A DNA stretch of 64,000 bases from Bacteroidales bacterium UBA6366 (GCA_002438845.1 DJRG01000078.1:15044-79043), one strand, 5' to 3'; positions 54,085 through 63,226 are shown, numbered from the stretch's first letter. Translations and numbers: made by a program. Notes: generated from the letters alone by a model not told the origin.

Positions 54085-54694
54085 TCTTTGTCTTCCTTTT
54101 TTCTTCTTCCAGATGTTTTTCGTATTCGGCGTTGATTGCCTGGATCTTGCTGAACTTCTCCGGCTCCCGGATGATCTTTCCGTCCTCCGACGCCTCAGCG
54201 ACGATCGAGAACGGCACCGTCGAGTTGTCAAGCAGGAGCCATCTGTCGCAGATCGGCATGAAGTCCCTGAACAGGTAGTGAAGACCGACGTTGTAGCGCC
54301 GCCTGATAGTCTCTTCCTTGATGTTGTGTCCTCCGGCCGCCACTCTGGCCGCCACTCTGGCGACTGCCAGGTCTGGTGAGTTGAGCCAGAAGTAAAGGAT
54401 CGTCACATAGTATCCTGCATCTTTTGCCTCTTTTATCACTTTCAGCAGGAACCGAGTAGCAAGCGTGGTCTCTATGCAGAAATCGGCCTTTTTTTGCAGA
54501 AGAAACCTCATTTTCATCAGCATATACCGGCTGGCCGCCACGTAGGCGCTTTCCGGATGGAACGGCGAGAGGCTTTTCGCGAACTCGTCGGAGTTCACGA
54601 ACTCGCTGCATTCCAGCATTCCGGGCAGAAGCGCATAAGATGCGGTTGTCTTTCCGGAACCGTTGCAACCGGCTATGATGAAAAGTCTTGGCAT
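54077..54694 (-). CDS. Zeta-toxin-like P-loop kinase
   Basis: 205 residues from ATG 54694 (MPRLFIIAGCNGSGKTTASY); ATG 54715 adds 7 residues. The Walker A is GCNGSGKTT, followed by EFVNSDEFAKSL and DFCIETTLATR, as in the zeta toxin / UDP-GlcNAc kinase-like family. Zeta toxins phosphorylate UDP-N-acetylglucosamine; many chromosomal relatives have no antitoxin and unknown function. No epsilon-like antitoxin gene is visible. Position directly before tldD (8-bp overlap) argues for a housekeeping kinase. Confidence 0.82.
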   Translation of the reverse strand: MPRLFIIAGCNGSGKTTASYALLPGMLECSEFVNSDEFAKSLSPFHPESAYVAASRYMLMKMRFLLQKKADFCIETTLATRFLLKVIKEAKDAGYYVTILYFWLNSPDLAVARVAARVAAGGHNIKEETIRRRYNVGLHYLFRDFMPICDRWLLLDNSTVPFSIVAEASEDGKIIREPEKFSKIQAINAEYEKHLEEEKRKTKNV

Positions 54695-54762
54695 AGTTTC
54701 CTTGAAGGCGGGCAATCACTTGCAAACAGACTGCCGTATTTATTATTATACGAATATGACCG

Positions 54763-55482
54763 TCATTTTGTTTTGGCGGCCTTCGGATGCGTCACTCCGT
54801 AGCCGAAAAGGGAGAAGTCACCCTTGCAAGGATCTCCCGGGAATATTTCAGCGAAGCAATCGGTGATTTCCTTCACTGTGGTGATGTCTTTCTGCTTCCT
54901 GGCCGTAAGGCCAAGGGCTGTCGCCTCGTCATAGACGTGCACGTCCAGAGGGATGAGAAGGTCGGCCGGGTCCGTGCCCTTCCATATTCCCAAATCCACC
55001 TTGCCGTCGTTTCTGACCATCCAGCGCCTCATCATGTTGATCTTTTTGTTTGGAGCTTTCAGGTCTGTCTTCTGGCCATAGATTTCGGTCCTGAACTCGT
55101 CTTGTGACAGGGATTCGAGCGTAGCCTTTGATTCATAGGCCTTTTTCAGACGTGAGCATATTCCCGCAACCTCGCTCCATTTGACTGTGCGGTGGATGCT
55201 GGTGTCGTCGTCGCGCCACTTGCCGCCCATCACATATTCATAAGGCCGCCAGTCCATCTCGTCAAACAGTCTGCCACAGTCCCGGATGATCATCGCCCTG
55301 CGTCCCCAGGCGAAGTGTGCCGCGAAGACCGCCGCGATCTCCACATCCGCCAATGAGCGTTTCCCGGCCTTGAAACGCTGTGCGAACAAGGTCGGGAAAG
55401 CAATCGGATCTTCCTGGAAGTACTGAGGGTCATTGTAGGTCTCAGCCCACAGGATCAAAGTTTGTCTTGTCTCTTCCGTCAT
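54763..55482 (-). CDS. TIGR02757 family (DUF2400) protein
   Basis: 239 residues: RQTLILWAETYNDPQYFQED, DVEIAAVFAAHFAWGRRAMI, WMVRNDGKVDLGIWKGTDPADLLIPLDVHV, then SPCKGDFSLFG-like ending with FPGDPCKGDFSLFGYGV. This Bacteroidetes/proteobacterial family resembles helix-hairpin-helix DNA glycosylases at its C-terminus; function is unproven. Overlaps the POT transporter stop by 4 bp downstream. Confidence 0.88.
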   Translation of the reverse strand: MTEETRQTLILWAETYNDPQYFQEDPIAFPTLFAQRFKAGKRSLADVEIAAVFAAHFAWGRRAMIIRDCGRLFDEMDWRPYEYVMGGKWRDDDTSIHRTVKWSEVAGICSRLKKAYESKATLESLSQDEFRTEIYGQKTDLKAPNKKINMMRRWMVRNDGKVDLGIWKGTDPADLLIPLDVHVYDEATALGLTARKQKDITTVKEITDCFAEIFPGDPCKGDFSLFGYGVTHPKAAKTK

Positions 55483-57050
55483 TTAGTAACCTTTTCAAGC
55501 CACTTGACCATTCCAAGCATCACTCCCATTGCGACGAGGCACATGCAGAGGAACACGCTCCAGCAGGCCCAAAGAGGCATCTTGTTGTACATCAGAGGTC
55601 CGATCCACAAGAAGAGGTTGCCGACAGCGGTGGCTCCGAGCCAAAGTCCCTGACAAAGTCCGAGAAGATGCTTAGGAGCCACCTTGGACACGAACGAGAG
55701 TCCGAGAGGAGAGATGAAGAGCTCCGCGACGGTGAGGAAGAAATATGTAGCGATCAGCACCCAAGGACCTGCTTTCAATGTGGCCTGCTGAGCCACGTCC
55801 ATACCTCTGAAATCGGTGGCCGAAGGATAACCCATGACGCCGGAGAATATGGCGAGGAACAGATATGCAGTGGCTGCGATGCCCATTCCGTAGGCAATCT
55901 TGCGAGGGGTCGAGATCTGCTTGCCTCTCTTGCCGAGAGCTCCGAAGATCCACATGATGATCGGGGTGAGCACTATCACGAAGAACGGATTCACGGCCTG
56001 CCAAATCTCCGGGGCTATCTTGTCCGTGTTGACGAAGTCACGCGCGAAGAGCGAGAGGGACTGCCCGTTCTGGTGGAACGCTAGCCAGAAGAAGATCACT
56101 ACGCCGAGAACGGCGAACAGTGCGTACATCCTCTGCTTGATCTCCTTTGCCATTGTGGCCTTCTCTTCTGCGGTGTAACCGGTGTTGGTGGAAGCCGCCT
56201 TCTTGGCAGGGGTAGGGAATTTCTTCTTGTTGACAAGGAATATTACCAGGGAGAGCATCATCGCGACGACAGAGGCTATGAATGAATAGTGAATGCCGGC
56301 GTTGAACACACCAAGGTAGTTGGAACAGAAAGTACCGATGGCCTCACCACCCTGCTCAAGACTCTGAAGTACTGCCGGGTCTGTAATGGATTTTGTGGCC
56401 TCGGCCATGAAGTTGTCTGACGGGGTGCCTGAGGCGATATACTCATGACATAGTCTCGGAAGCTGTGAGTTGTAGACGAATCCGTTGGCTTTCAGCCACC
56501 AGCTTCTCAGAAGAGGAGCCACGAACGGAGCCACGAGACCACCTATGTTGATGAAAACATAGAAGATCTGGAAACCGGAGTCGCGTTTTCCCTGCGCTTC
56601 CTTGAGAGCCTCAGGTCCCTGCTTGGCGGCCTCGGCCTCGAAGTTGTCGTACATCTGTCCGACGATAGCCTGGAGGTTGCCCTTGAAGAGACCGTTGCCG
56701 AATGCGATCAGGAAGAGCGCGAAGCATGTAAGAGGCAGCAGCCATGATTTGTTCTCGGGAGTCGCGAGAATAGGAACGGAGAGAACTACATAGCCAAGGG
56801 CCATGATGATGAGACCTTTCTGGATTGTCCCCTTGTAGTTCTGGGTGCGGTCGGCGATGATGCCTCCCACAAGGCTGAGAATGTATATTCCCGCATAGAA
56901 GAATGAATAGATCAGTCCTCCTGTCTCGTCGCTCAGCCCGAACTTCGAGCAAAGGAAGAGTGTGAGAACCGCATTCATGATGTAGTACCCGAAGCGCTCG
57001 CCCATGTTGCTCAGCGCCGCTGAAATCAGTCCTTTAGGATGTCCTTTCAT
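55479..57050 (-). CDS. POT-family proton-coupled oligopeptide transporter
   Basis: 523 residues, about 12-14 membrane helices. The PTR2 signature is visible: MGERFGYYIMNAVLTLFL (ExxER-like region), FSFFYAGIYILSLVGGIIAD and FQIFYVFINIGGLVAPF. It imports di- and tripeptides with protons. A -7 element at 57203-57210 implies a 5' leader of nearly 150 nt. It is the first of a run with TIGR02757. Confidence 0.93.
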   Translation of the reverse strand: MKGHPKGLISAALSNMGERFGYYIMNAVLTLFLCSKFGLSDETGGLIYSFFYAGIYILSLVGGIIADRTQNYKGTIQKGLIIMALGYVVLSVPILATPENKSWLLPLTCFALFLIAFGNGLFKGNLQAIVGQMYDNFEAEAAKQGPEALKEAQGKRDSGFQIFYVFINIGGLVAPFVAPLLRSWWLKANGFVYNSQLPRLCHEYIASGTPSDNFMAEATKSITDPAVLQSLEQGGEAIGTFCSNYLGVFNAGIHYSFIASVVAMMLSLVIFLVNKKKFPTPAKKAASTNTGYTAEEKATMAKEIKQRMYALFAVLGVVIFFWLAFHQNGQSLSLFARDFVNTDKIAPEIWQAVNPFFVIVLTPIIMWIFGALGKRGKQISTPRKIAYGMGIAATAYLFLAIFSGVMGYPSATDFRGMDVAQQATLKAGPWVLIATYFFLTVAELFISPLGLSFVSKVAPKHLLGLCQGLWLGATAVGNLFLWIGPLMYNKMPLWACWSVFLCMCLVAMGVMLGMVKWLEKVTK

Positions 57051-57202
57051 ACAGATGATTTTTTTACTTTAAATTATTTGTGTTATTATATTCCAATATA
57101 TTCCCGTCCGCACGTCATCCCGCCGGTCCGCTCCGCATCCCTTCCTCCGCTTCGGCCGTGACATAACAAGTCACTAATATACGAAATAACTATCCAACTT
57201 AC

Positions 57203-57210
57203 CAAATTTA
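57203..57210 (-). promoter_or_regulatory. -7 element of the POT transporter
   Basis: TAAATTTG on the minus strand about 150 bp upstream of the ATG; the -33 position is weak. Confidence 0.4.
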
Positions 57211-57318
57211 TGTGCTTTTCAGCCCCTTTCATCTACGTTTTTCTTATCAGTTGCCGGATTGGTAAGGCAATCGCATGCCAGCACATTGAAAAAATTTCAT
57301 ATTCATCGTCTCTTTTTC

Positions 57319-57326
57319 TATATTTG
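57319..57326 (+). promoter_or_regulatory. -7 element of the acyltransferase gene
   Basis: TATATTTG, 28 bp before ATG 57354. It makes the longer upstream frame (from 57210) unlikely and so decides the start. Confidence 0.55.
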
Positions 57327-57353
57327 TCTGAATATGCGATTGATTGTAGAGAG

Positions 57354-58265
57354 ATGAAGATATTTACGAAACTTGTGCAGGGCTTTCTGCGGGTGATCTC
57401 GGCGCTTCCGCTGAGGTTTCATTATGCATGGGCGGGATTCTTCGCCTGGTTGCTTAGGGATGTTCTGCACTACCGGAGGGATGTGGTCATGATCAACCTC
57501 TCCCGGGCGTTTCCTGACAAAAAATACAAGGAACTCAAGCGGATTTCAGACGCGTTCTATAAGCATTTCGGGGAAGTGATAGCCGAGACAATCTGGTTCG
57601 GAGGCTGCCGTAATCCTGAAAGGCTGCATAAAAAACATCTTGTTGAATATACCAACCTTGATGCTGTCGAGGCCGCCCTTGCCGTAAGTCCTGGGGTTGT
57701 CGTGCTGAACAGCCATTTCGGCAACTGGGAACTTACAGGAGGCTGCCTGACCTACGATTACCGGCCGGAATCAGATCGGTCGAAAATAGATGTCAATGAC
57801 ATTATCGCCGTCTATAAACCGCTCAGCAGCAAGATGTGGGACGAAATCATGAGGGTAAACCGCTGCGCTCCTGTGCTTCGGGATGGCTATACTGGTTATG
57901 TCAGTTCGGTGAACCTTCTCCGCTTCGCCTTGTCTCACAGGGATGACAAGAAAATCTACATCATCCCGGCCGATCAGTGTCCGTACCGCAACTCCACTGT
58001 GAATGATGTGGTTGATTTCATGCACCAGCCGACCCGGACGATGCTCGGCGGTGCGTCGATCGCCCACAAGCTTCACTACAGCGTGTTCTACATGAGCCTG
58101 ACCCCGGTGTCCAGAGGCCATTATGAGTGGACATTCAAGGAGATTTGCCGTGACGCCTCGGCGATGACCCCTCATTCGATTATGCAGGAATATTACAACC
58201 TGCTTCAAGTCGATCTGGAAAAACATCCGGAGAATTACCTCTGGACGCACAAAAGATGGAAATGA
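57354..58265 (+). CDS. LpxL/HtrB-like lipid A acyltransferase
   Basis: 303 residues from ATG 57354. An N-terminal membrane-associated helix (FHYAWAGFFAWLLRDVLHYRR) is followed by VMINLSRAFPDKKYKE and the HX4(D/E) motif in LNSHFGNWELTGG. Members add a secondary acyl chain to Kdo-lipid A or to related lipids at the inner membrane. Length fits the family. Next gene starts 10 bp later. Confidence 0.9.
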   Translation: MKIFTKLVQGFLRVISALPLRFHYAWAGFFAWLLRDVLHYRRDVVMINLSRAFPDKKYKELKRISDAFYKHFGEVIAETIWFGGCRNPERLHKKHLVEYTNLDAVEAALAVSPGVVVLNSHFGNWELTGGCLTYDYRPESDRSKIDVNDIIAVYKPLSSKMWDEIMRVNRCAPVLRDGYTGYVSSVNLLRFALSHRDDKKIYIIPADQCPYRNSTVNDVVDFMHQPTRTMLGGASIAHKLHYSVFYMSLTPVSRGHYEWTFKEICRDASAMTPHSIMQEYYNLLQVDLEKHPENYLWTHKRWK

Positions 58266-58275
58266 CAAAAATTTT

Positions 58276-59313
58276 ATGAATATGAGAAATTATCGAACCG
58301 TATCACTTCTCTGCCTGGTCGCCGCCATGCTGCCGGCCGGAAGAATCTCGGCCCAGGATCCTGTGGGAACAGTTTCCTACGCTCTTCCTCAGACCACCAT
58401 CACAATTGAGGTGGAGGCCGTCCGTGAATATTTCTACGCGGGTCCTTACGCCAAGTACGCCCAGAAGTATCTTGGCGTGGACGCCCGTCAGTCAGACCAG
58501 ACCACCTGCACGCTAAGCACTGTCCGTATGACCCCGTACATCGAGGCCGACCAGAATTTCCGCTACTATGTTAATCCTGACAAGGCTGCGCAGTCTTTCC
58601 TTTCGCTTACTTCTCAAGGACTTATCGCAGTCAATGACGGAAATTTCGGTGAGAGCGCCGAGTGGAGGTTCACCACACAGGCCGGAGCGGATTTCAATGG
58701 AAAAGGGGTAAGTTCCAACCTCACTTCTGAGGCGGCTACTCTTTATCGTGGAGTAAAGGAGGACGCATCCTACAACCGAATCGCGGTGCAGCAGAATATG
58801 GTGGTCCAAAAATCCCTTGAGCAGAGGGCCAAGGAAGCCGCCGACATGATATTCAATCTCCGTCAGAAGAGGGTTCAGATCGTCACAGGCGACACTGATG
58901 CCACCTACAGCGGTGAGGCGATGGGAGCGGCTCTTCAGGAAATCTCTGCGCTTGAGAAGGAATATATGTCCATGTTTATCGGTTACAGTGACTGTCAGAC
59001 ACAAAAGCTGAAATGCGATGTCGTTCCTACGAAAGACAGAAAATCACAGACATACGTGGCATTCAGAATCTCTGACACGGATGGGATAGTCTCTGCGGAC
59101 AACATGTCTGGTAAACCTTATCTTCTTGAGGTTATCCCTCAGCCTATCGGCGAGGCTTCCGGCAAGGGAGTACAGTCCAAGACAAACGTCGCCATCTACA
59201 GGATTCCTGCCATCTGTACTGTCCGCCTTTCCGATGGCGTGACCTCGTTTCTTCAGGACAGAATGGCCATCTACCAGCTTGGCACGGAAGGGTATTTCCC
59301 TCTTTCCAAGTAG
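58276..59313 (+). CDS. DUF4831 family secreted protein
   Basis: 345 residues with a signal peptide (MNMRNYRTVSLLCLVAAMLP...RISAQ). The conserved start of the mature part is VSYALPQTTITIEVEAVREY, then FYAGPYAKYAQKYLGV, typical of this Bacteroidetes-specific family. Predicted periplasmic; function unknown. Probably co-transcribed with the acyltransferase, which suggests an envelope role. Confidence 0.85.
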   Translation: MNMRNYRTVSLLCLVAAMLPAGRISAQDPVGTVSYALPQTTITIEVEAVREYFYAGPYAKYAQKYLGVDARQSDQTTCTLSTVRMTPYIEADQNFRYYVNPDKAAQSFLSLTSQGLIAVNDGNFGESAEWRFTTQAGADFNGKGVSSNLTSEAATLYRGVKEDASYNRIAVQQNMVVQKSLEQRAKEAADMIFNLRQKRVQIVTGDTDATYSGEAMGAALQEISALEKEYMSMFIGYSDCQTQKLKCDVVPTKDRKSQTYVAFRISDTDGIVSADNMSGKPYLLEVIPQPIGEASGKGVQSKTNVAIYRIPAICTVRLSDGVTSFLQDRMAIYQLGTEGYFPLSK

Positions 59314-59391
59314 AGTTTGCCTTGAATTGACAAAATGTTTGTTCAGAATGATTCAACAGTGAACATATTCACATATTAACAGTATAACGCT

Positions 59392-60849
59392 ATGACAATT
59401 AAAGATTTGCAGCCAAAGGCCGTTTGGGAGAACTTCTATGGCCTCACGAGAGTGCCTCGTCCTTCAAAGCACGAAGGCAAGGTTCAGGAATACCTCCTCA
59501 ATTGGGGAAAAGAACACGGCGTCGACGTGAAGAAGGACGACACCGGCAACATCATATTCACAGCCCCTGCGACCCCTGGTTTCGAGAACCGCAAGGGCGT
59601 GATCATGCAGGCTCACATGGACATGGTTCCGCAGAAGACAGCCGACACTAAGCATGACTTCCTTACCGATCCTATCGAGACCGAGATAGCAGGGGAGTGG
59701 GTGACCGCCAAGGGAACCACCCTCGGGGCTGACAACGGCATCGGCGTGGCTCTCGCGCTTTCCGTTCTTCAGGACAAGACTTTGAAGCACGGTCCGCTTG
59801 AGGCTCTCATCACCTATGATGAGGAAACCGGCATGACCGGCGCCAATTCCTTGAAACCTGGTGTCCTGAAGGGTGATATACTTCTCAACCTTGATTCCGA
59901 GGAGGAAGGCGAACTTTGCACCGGTTGCGCCGGTGGAATTGACGGCACGGCTGATTTCACCTACAGAACCTATAAGACTCCTGAAGGATTCGTGGGCTAC
60001 AAGATCACTGTAAAGGGCCTCAAGGGCGGTCACTCCGGGATGGACATCTCCCTCTTCAGAGGCAACGCCAACAAGATCATTTGCCGTCTTCTCGATGCCG
60101 TGCTCTCTGAATATGACGTGAAGGTGGCCTCCATCACGGGCGGCTCCCTCCGCAACGCCATCCCGTTCGAGGCTGAGGCTGAGATCCTCGTTCCTTCAGC
60201 CGACTCCCGTAAGGTTAAGGCTTTGGTGGAGAAGAAATTCGAGGAGTCCAAGTTCGAGTACCAGTACTCTGATCCGGACATGATTCTCCTCTACGAGAAG
60301 CAGAGCGCTCCGGCTGCCCGCTACATCAGCCCTAAGGTGATCGGCAGGGCTGTCAAGGCCATCCTTGCATGCCCTCACGGAGTCCAGAGAATGAGCGATA
60401 CCCTTCCTGGGCTGACTGAGACCTCCACCAACATGGCCATCGTACGCACACAGAAAGGACACCTTACCGTTCACTCGCTGACCCGCAGCTCCATCGACGC
60501 AGCCAAGATGTACCTTGCCGACTCTATCCGTTATGTGTTCGAACTAGCTGGGGCAAAATATTCAACGTCAGGCGCTTACAGCGGTTGGGCTCCAAAGCTC
60601 GGAACTCCGATGATCAAGGTTTTGGAGGACACCTATAAATCCCTCTTCGGAAAAGACCTCAAGATCACGGCCACGCACGGAGGACTTGAGTGTGCCATCA
60701 TGGGTGCCAAGTATCCTAACTGGGAGATGGTTTCCATCGGCCCTGACATCCTCTATCCTCACTCTCCGGACGAGCGCGTGAACATCGCCTCCGTTGCCGA
60801 GACCTGGAAATTCCTGGTGGCGGTACTTGAGAATATTCCTGAAAAGTAA
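59392..60849 (+). CDS. pepD: Aminoacyl-histidine dipeptidase (M20)
   Basis: 485 residues. Di-zinc M20C motifs: VIMQAHMDMVPQK (His), LGADNGIGVALAL (bridging Asp), ITYDEETGMTGA (Glu-Glu) and a C-terminal THGGLECAIM His. Lid domain between. It splits dipeptides, mainly with N-terminal X-His (carnosine type), in the cytoplasm. Single gene followed by a REP element and the rpsF promoter. Confidence 0.94.
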   Translation: MTIKDLQPKAVWENFYGLTRVPRPSKHEGKVQEYLLNWGKEHGVDVKKDDTGNIIFTAPATPGFENRKGVIMQAHMDMVPQKTADTKHDFLTDPIETEIAGEWVTAKGTTLGADNGIGVALALSVLQDKTLKHGPLEALITYDEETGMTGANSLKPGVLKGDILLNLDSEEEGELCTGCAGGIDGTADFTYRTYKTPEGFVGYKITVKGLKGGHSGMDISLFRGNANKIICRLLDAVLSEYDVKVASITGGSLRNAIPFEAEAEILVPSADSRKVKALVEKKFEESKFEYQYSDPDMILLYEKQSAPAARYISPKVIGRAVKAILACPHGVQRMSDTLPGLTETSTNMAIVRTQKGHLTVHSLTRSSIDAAKMYLADSIRYVFELAGAKYSTSGAYSGWAPKLGTPMIKVLEDTYKSLFGKDLKITATHGGLECAIMGAKYPNWEMVSIGPDILYPHSPDERVNIASVAETWKFLVAVLENIPEK

Positions 60850-60933
60850 TAATCAACCCTTTCGAGACATTAGAGTTCATATTCGCGCCAGCCTCCGTGC
60901 TATCACGTTCATTTCGCTGAAATGGCCCGTTCA

Positions 60934-60959
60934 GGTCGCTGAGCTTGTCGAAGCGCGCC
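60934..60959 (+). repeat. REP-like element
   Basis: GGTCGCTGAGCTTGTCGAAG plus CGCGCC; a variant with GC arms, between pepD and rpsF. Confidence 0.65.
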
Positions 60960-61018
60960 TGATTCAGCAAGATCTTCCGCTGATTCAATTGAATATTCAA
61001 ATGCGATTTGCCCTCTAA

Positions 61019-61050
61019 TTTGCGAAAGTTGAGATAATTGACTATATTTG
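61019..61050 (+). promoter_or_regulatory. Promoter of rpsF-rpsR-rplI
   Basis: TTTG (61019-61022), 20-nt spacer, TATATTTG (61043-61050). Confidence 0.7.
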
Positions 61051-61089
61051 CAGTCCTTTTGGGTTGGCATACGTCCCTGAAAGGACTGC
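61050..61089 (+). promoter_or_regulatory. rpsF leader hairpin, possible S6:S18 autoregulatory site
   Basis: GCAGTCCTTT (61050-61059) pairs with AAAGGACTGC (61080-61089) around GGGTTGGCATACGTCCCTG. It starts at or near the transcription start and lies 30 bp before the rpsF ATG. S6:S18-binding leaders before rpsF are known in many bacteria; I infer the same here from position and stem-loop form. Confidence 0.5.
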
Positions 61090-61119
61090 AATTTATTTAT
61101 TATTAAACAATTAAGTCAA

Positions 61120-61533
61120 ATGTTAAAACAGTACGAGACCGTTTTCATCGCTACTCCCGTTTTGTCTGAACAACAGATGAAGGAAGCGGTTGCAAAGTAC
61201 ACCAAGTTTATCGCCGACAACGGTGGTGAGGTTGTGTACGAGGAGGACTGGGGACTCCGTCAGCTGGCATATCCAATCCAGCACAAGACCTCAGGATTTT
61301 ATTACCTTATTCAGTTCAAGGCTGAGCCAAGCTTCATCGCCGCTCTTGAGACCCAGTATTTCCGTGATGAGAGGATCATCAGGTTCCTTACCGTGGCTCT
61401 TGATAAGCACGCCGAGGCCTACGCCGCAAAGAGAAGGGAGAACAGGAACAAGCCTGCCGCTCCTAAGGCTGAGGAGGCACCGGTAGCCGAGGCTCCTGTC
61501 GCCGCTGAAGAGAAAACAGAGGAAAACGCTTAA
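61120..61533 (+). CDS. rpsF: 30S ribosomal protein S6
   Basis: 137 residues: [50 protein letters not shown], then an Ala/Glu/Pro-rich acidic tail. S6 binds S18 on the 30S platform. First gene of rpsF-rpsR-rplI, with an own promoter and a leader hairpin. Confidence 0.96.
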   Translation: MLKQYETVFIATPVLSEQQMKEAVAKYTKFIADNGGEVVYEEDWGLRQLAYPIQHKTSGFYYLIQFKAEPSFIAALETQYFRDERIIRFLTVALDKHAEAYAAKRRENRNKPAAPKAEEAPVAEAPVAAEEKTEENA

Positions 61534-61550
61534 TCAAGGAGGAATGAATT

Positions 61551-61829
61551 ATGGCACAGAATGACGCACAGAACGCTGGAATCCGCTATCTCAATCCTCC
61601 TACAGTAGAGGTTAGAAAGAAGAAGTACTGCCGTTTCAAGAAGGCAGGCATCAAGTATGTTGACTACAAGGACGCCGAGTTCCTCAAGAAGTTCCTCAAC
61701 GAGCAGGGTAAGATTCTCCCTCGCCGTATCACCGGTACTTCCCTGAAGTTCCAGAGGAAAGTCGCTCAGGCGGTCAAGAGGGCCCGTTCCCTTGCTCTGC
61801 TTCCTTATGTAACTGACCTTCTTAAATAA
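61551..61829 (+). CDS. rpsR: 30S ribosomal protein S18
   Basis: 92 residues: [59 protein letters not shown], all S18 signatures. Between rpsF and rplI, 17 and 15 bp away, with an AAGGAGG-like site upstream. Confidence 0.97.
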   Translation: MAQNDAQNAGIRYLNPPTVEVRKKKYCRFKKAGIKYVDYKDAEFLKKFLNEQGKILPRRITGTSLKFQRKVAQAVKRARSLALLPYVTDLLK

Positions 61830-61844
61830 TAGGAGAGCGAGATT

Positions 61845-62288
61845 ATGAAGATCATTTTGAAGAAAGAAGTTGCCAATCTCGGCGAGGCCGGAGATGTGGT
61901 AGAGGTTAAGTCAGGTTACGGCCGCAACTATCTTATCCCTCAGGGATTCGCTGCCGCCGCCACTCCATCCGCTCTTAAACAGCTTGAGGAGACAAAGCGC
62001 CAGAGGGCTCACAAGGAGGCCAAACTCATCGCTGACGCCGAGGCTCTTGCAGCCAAGATCGCTGCAACGCCAGTCAAGGTGACCGTTAAGGTCAGCGAGT
62101 CCGGCAAGATTTACGGCTCAGTCACCACCGCTCAGATCGAGGAGGCTCTGGGGGCCGCCGGCATCGAGGTTGACAAGAAGAACATCACCCTTGGCGAGAT
62201 CAAGACCGTCGGTGAGTATGAAGGCACTGTCAAGTGCTACAAGACCGTCAAGGCCACAGTTAAGGTAACTGTTGAGGCAGAGGCCTAA
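61845..62288 (+). CDS. rplI: 50S ribosomal protein L9
   Basis: 147 residues: MKIILKKEVANLGEAGDVVE, VKSGYGRNYLIPQGFA at the N-domain, a connecting helix, and the C-domain (SGKIYGSVTTAQIEEAL). Last gene of the operon, followed by a terminator. Confidence 0.97.
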   Translation: MKIILKKEVANLGEAGDVVEVKSGYGRNYLIPQGFAAAATPSALKQLEETKRQRAHKEAKLIADAEALAAKIAATPVKVTVKVSESGKIYGSVTTAQIEEALGAAGIEVDKKNITLGEIKTVGEYEGTVKCYKTVKATVKVTVEAEA

Positions 62289-62330
62289 TTCCAAGTTTAC
62301 AAAGCCGTTCAGGCTGACAATATTCTCCAC

Positions 62331-62370
62331 GGGGCTGACTAAAAGCATTAGTCTGCCCCATATTTTTTTG
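62331..62370 (+). terminator. Rho-independent terminator of rpsF-rpsR-rplI
   Basis: GGGGCTGACTA-AAAGCAT-TAGTCTGCCCC hairpin followed by ATATTTTTTT. Confidence 0.88.
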
Positions 62371-62456
62371 TTTTCCGGAGAGATCAACCACGATCATGTT
62401 TCCAAATACTCGATTCTCATGTACCATGTATCAGGCCTCCCAAAAAGCAAGTGTCT

Positions 62457-62482
62457 GGTCGCCGAGCCTGTCGAGGCGCCTG
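62457..62482 (+). repeat. REP-like element (diverged)
   Basis: GGTCGCCGAGCCTGTCGAGG plus CGCCTG, a GC-richer variant, in the non-coding DNA after the terminator. Outer TATCAGGC (62429-62436) and GCCTGATA (62478-62485) extend the inverted repeat. Confidence 0.55.
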
Positions 62483-62657
62483 ATACCGACATCCCGTGTT
62501 AGGTAATGCTCAGGCAATTAGTAAGTTATGAAATTCTGTCCTCCCAATCGCCCCGGCAACTTTTTGTGACTAACTGATAATGAACTGGTGATGTCTCACC
62601 CATTGACTTTCAGAACCTTTTGGATTGCTGCCAGTCACATAGCATCAACCGCCCCCA

Positions 62658-62676
62658 TTTTTTTTCCCCCCCCCCC
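62658..62676. repeat. Homopolymer junction T8C11
   Basis: Eight T followed by eleven C residues in gene-free DNA (62484-62731). Such tracts can slip, and can also mark assembly or base-calling error. Otherwise I see nothing supported between 62484 and 62731. Confidence 0.6.
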
Positions 62677-62731
62677 GTCACCTCGACTCCAGCTACCCCG
62701 GGATATTCATAAAATTCTCTGCCCACTAAAC

Positions 62732-62777
62732 GTTGTGAATTACTTTCGTTCTTTGTAACTTTGAGGGATTTACAGCA
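62732..62777 (+). CRISPR. Isolated type II-C-like CRISPR repeat, copy 1 (degenerate)
   Basis: Starts GTTGTGAATTACTTTCGTTC and ends GGGATTTACAGCA; 46 nt, one shorter than the other copies. Form and length match the long (46-47 nt) repeats of Bacteroidetes type II-C arrays. Next copy is 449 bp away. Confidence 0.65.
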
Positions 62778-62941
62778 AAAAACGCTTTGCATGGTGGGCG
62801 GTCATCACGCTGCCCATAGTGTTGGTGGCGATAAAATGGCACGGCAACGGCTTGATGTTGCTTGGTTTGATATGGGTGTTTAATCTTAATTACTTGGAGG
62901 ACAGGTTGAATGAAAAGAGAGATAATAGCAGTGAATGTTAG
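62778..62941 (+). pseudogene. 5'-truncated small membrane protein fragment
   Basis: The frame opens directly out of the repeat and reads KRFAWWAVITLPIVLVAIKW then LMLLGLIWVFNLNYLEDRL to a stop at 62941. It has two hydrophobic stretches and no start codon; the 5' end appears cut off at the repeat boundary. It overlaps the start of the next gene, as in phage gene clusters. Confidence 0.45.
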
Positions 62942-63134
62942 CACGCGAGAAAAGCGACATTATCCAGACACGGGAGTTTGTGCCGCTGATTTGGGAACGA
63001 CACGGCAGAATATAATGCAGCAGCTGAACCGCAACGGCATGGTCGGACTGTGGCGTCTGTATGACACGCAAGAGACGCTGACGAGGCGTATCTTTGAATT
63101 GCAAAGACTTATTAAGGAGATTGAATCGTTATGA
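62910..63134 (+). CDS. Small phage-like protein
   Basis: 74 residues (MKREIIAVNVSTREKRHYPD... TTRQNIMQQLNRNGMVGLWR). No family is assigned; the middle could be a helix-turn-helix-like segment. It has a good Shine-Dalgarno site (TTGGAGG), unlike the chromosomal genes, and overlaps its neighbours (ATGA at 63131). This is typical of phage or mobile-element early genes. Confidence 0.5.
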   Translation: MKREIIAVNVSTREKRHYPDTGVCAADLGTTRQNIMQQLNRNGMVGLWRLYDTQETLTRRIFELQRLIKEIESL

Positions 63135-63202
63135 GAACCTATGTGAAGTTTGATGGCAAGGAGCCGTGCCTAAATGGATTGAAGATTGCTTCGAGTGTAT
63201 AG
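63131..63202 (+). CDS. Very small overlapping frame (uncertain)
   Basis: 23 codons (MRTYVKFDGKEPCLNGLKIA...) with ATGA overlap and AAGGAG upstream. The other frame reads on through PKWIEDCFECIGEP into the CRISPR repeat, so this may be a frameshifted or 3'-truncated gene rather than a complete one. Confidence 0.3.
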   Translation: MRTYVKFDGKEPCLNGLKIASSV

Positions 63203-63226
63203 GCGAGCCGATACTTGGTGTTTGTG

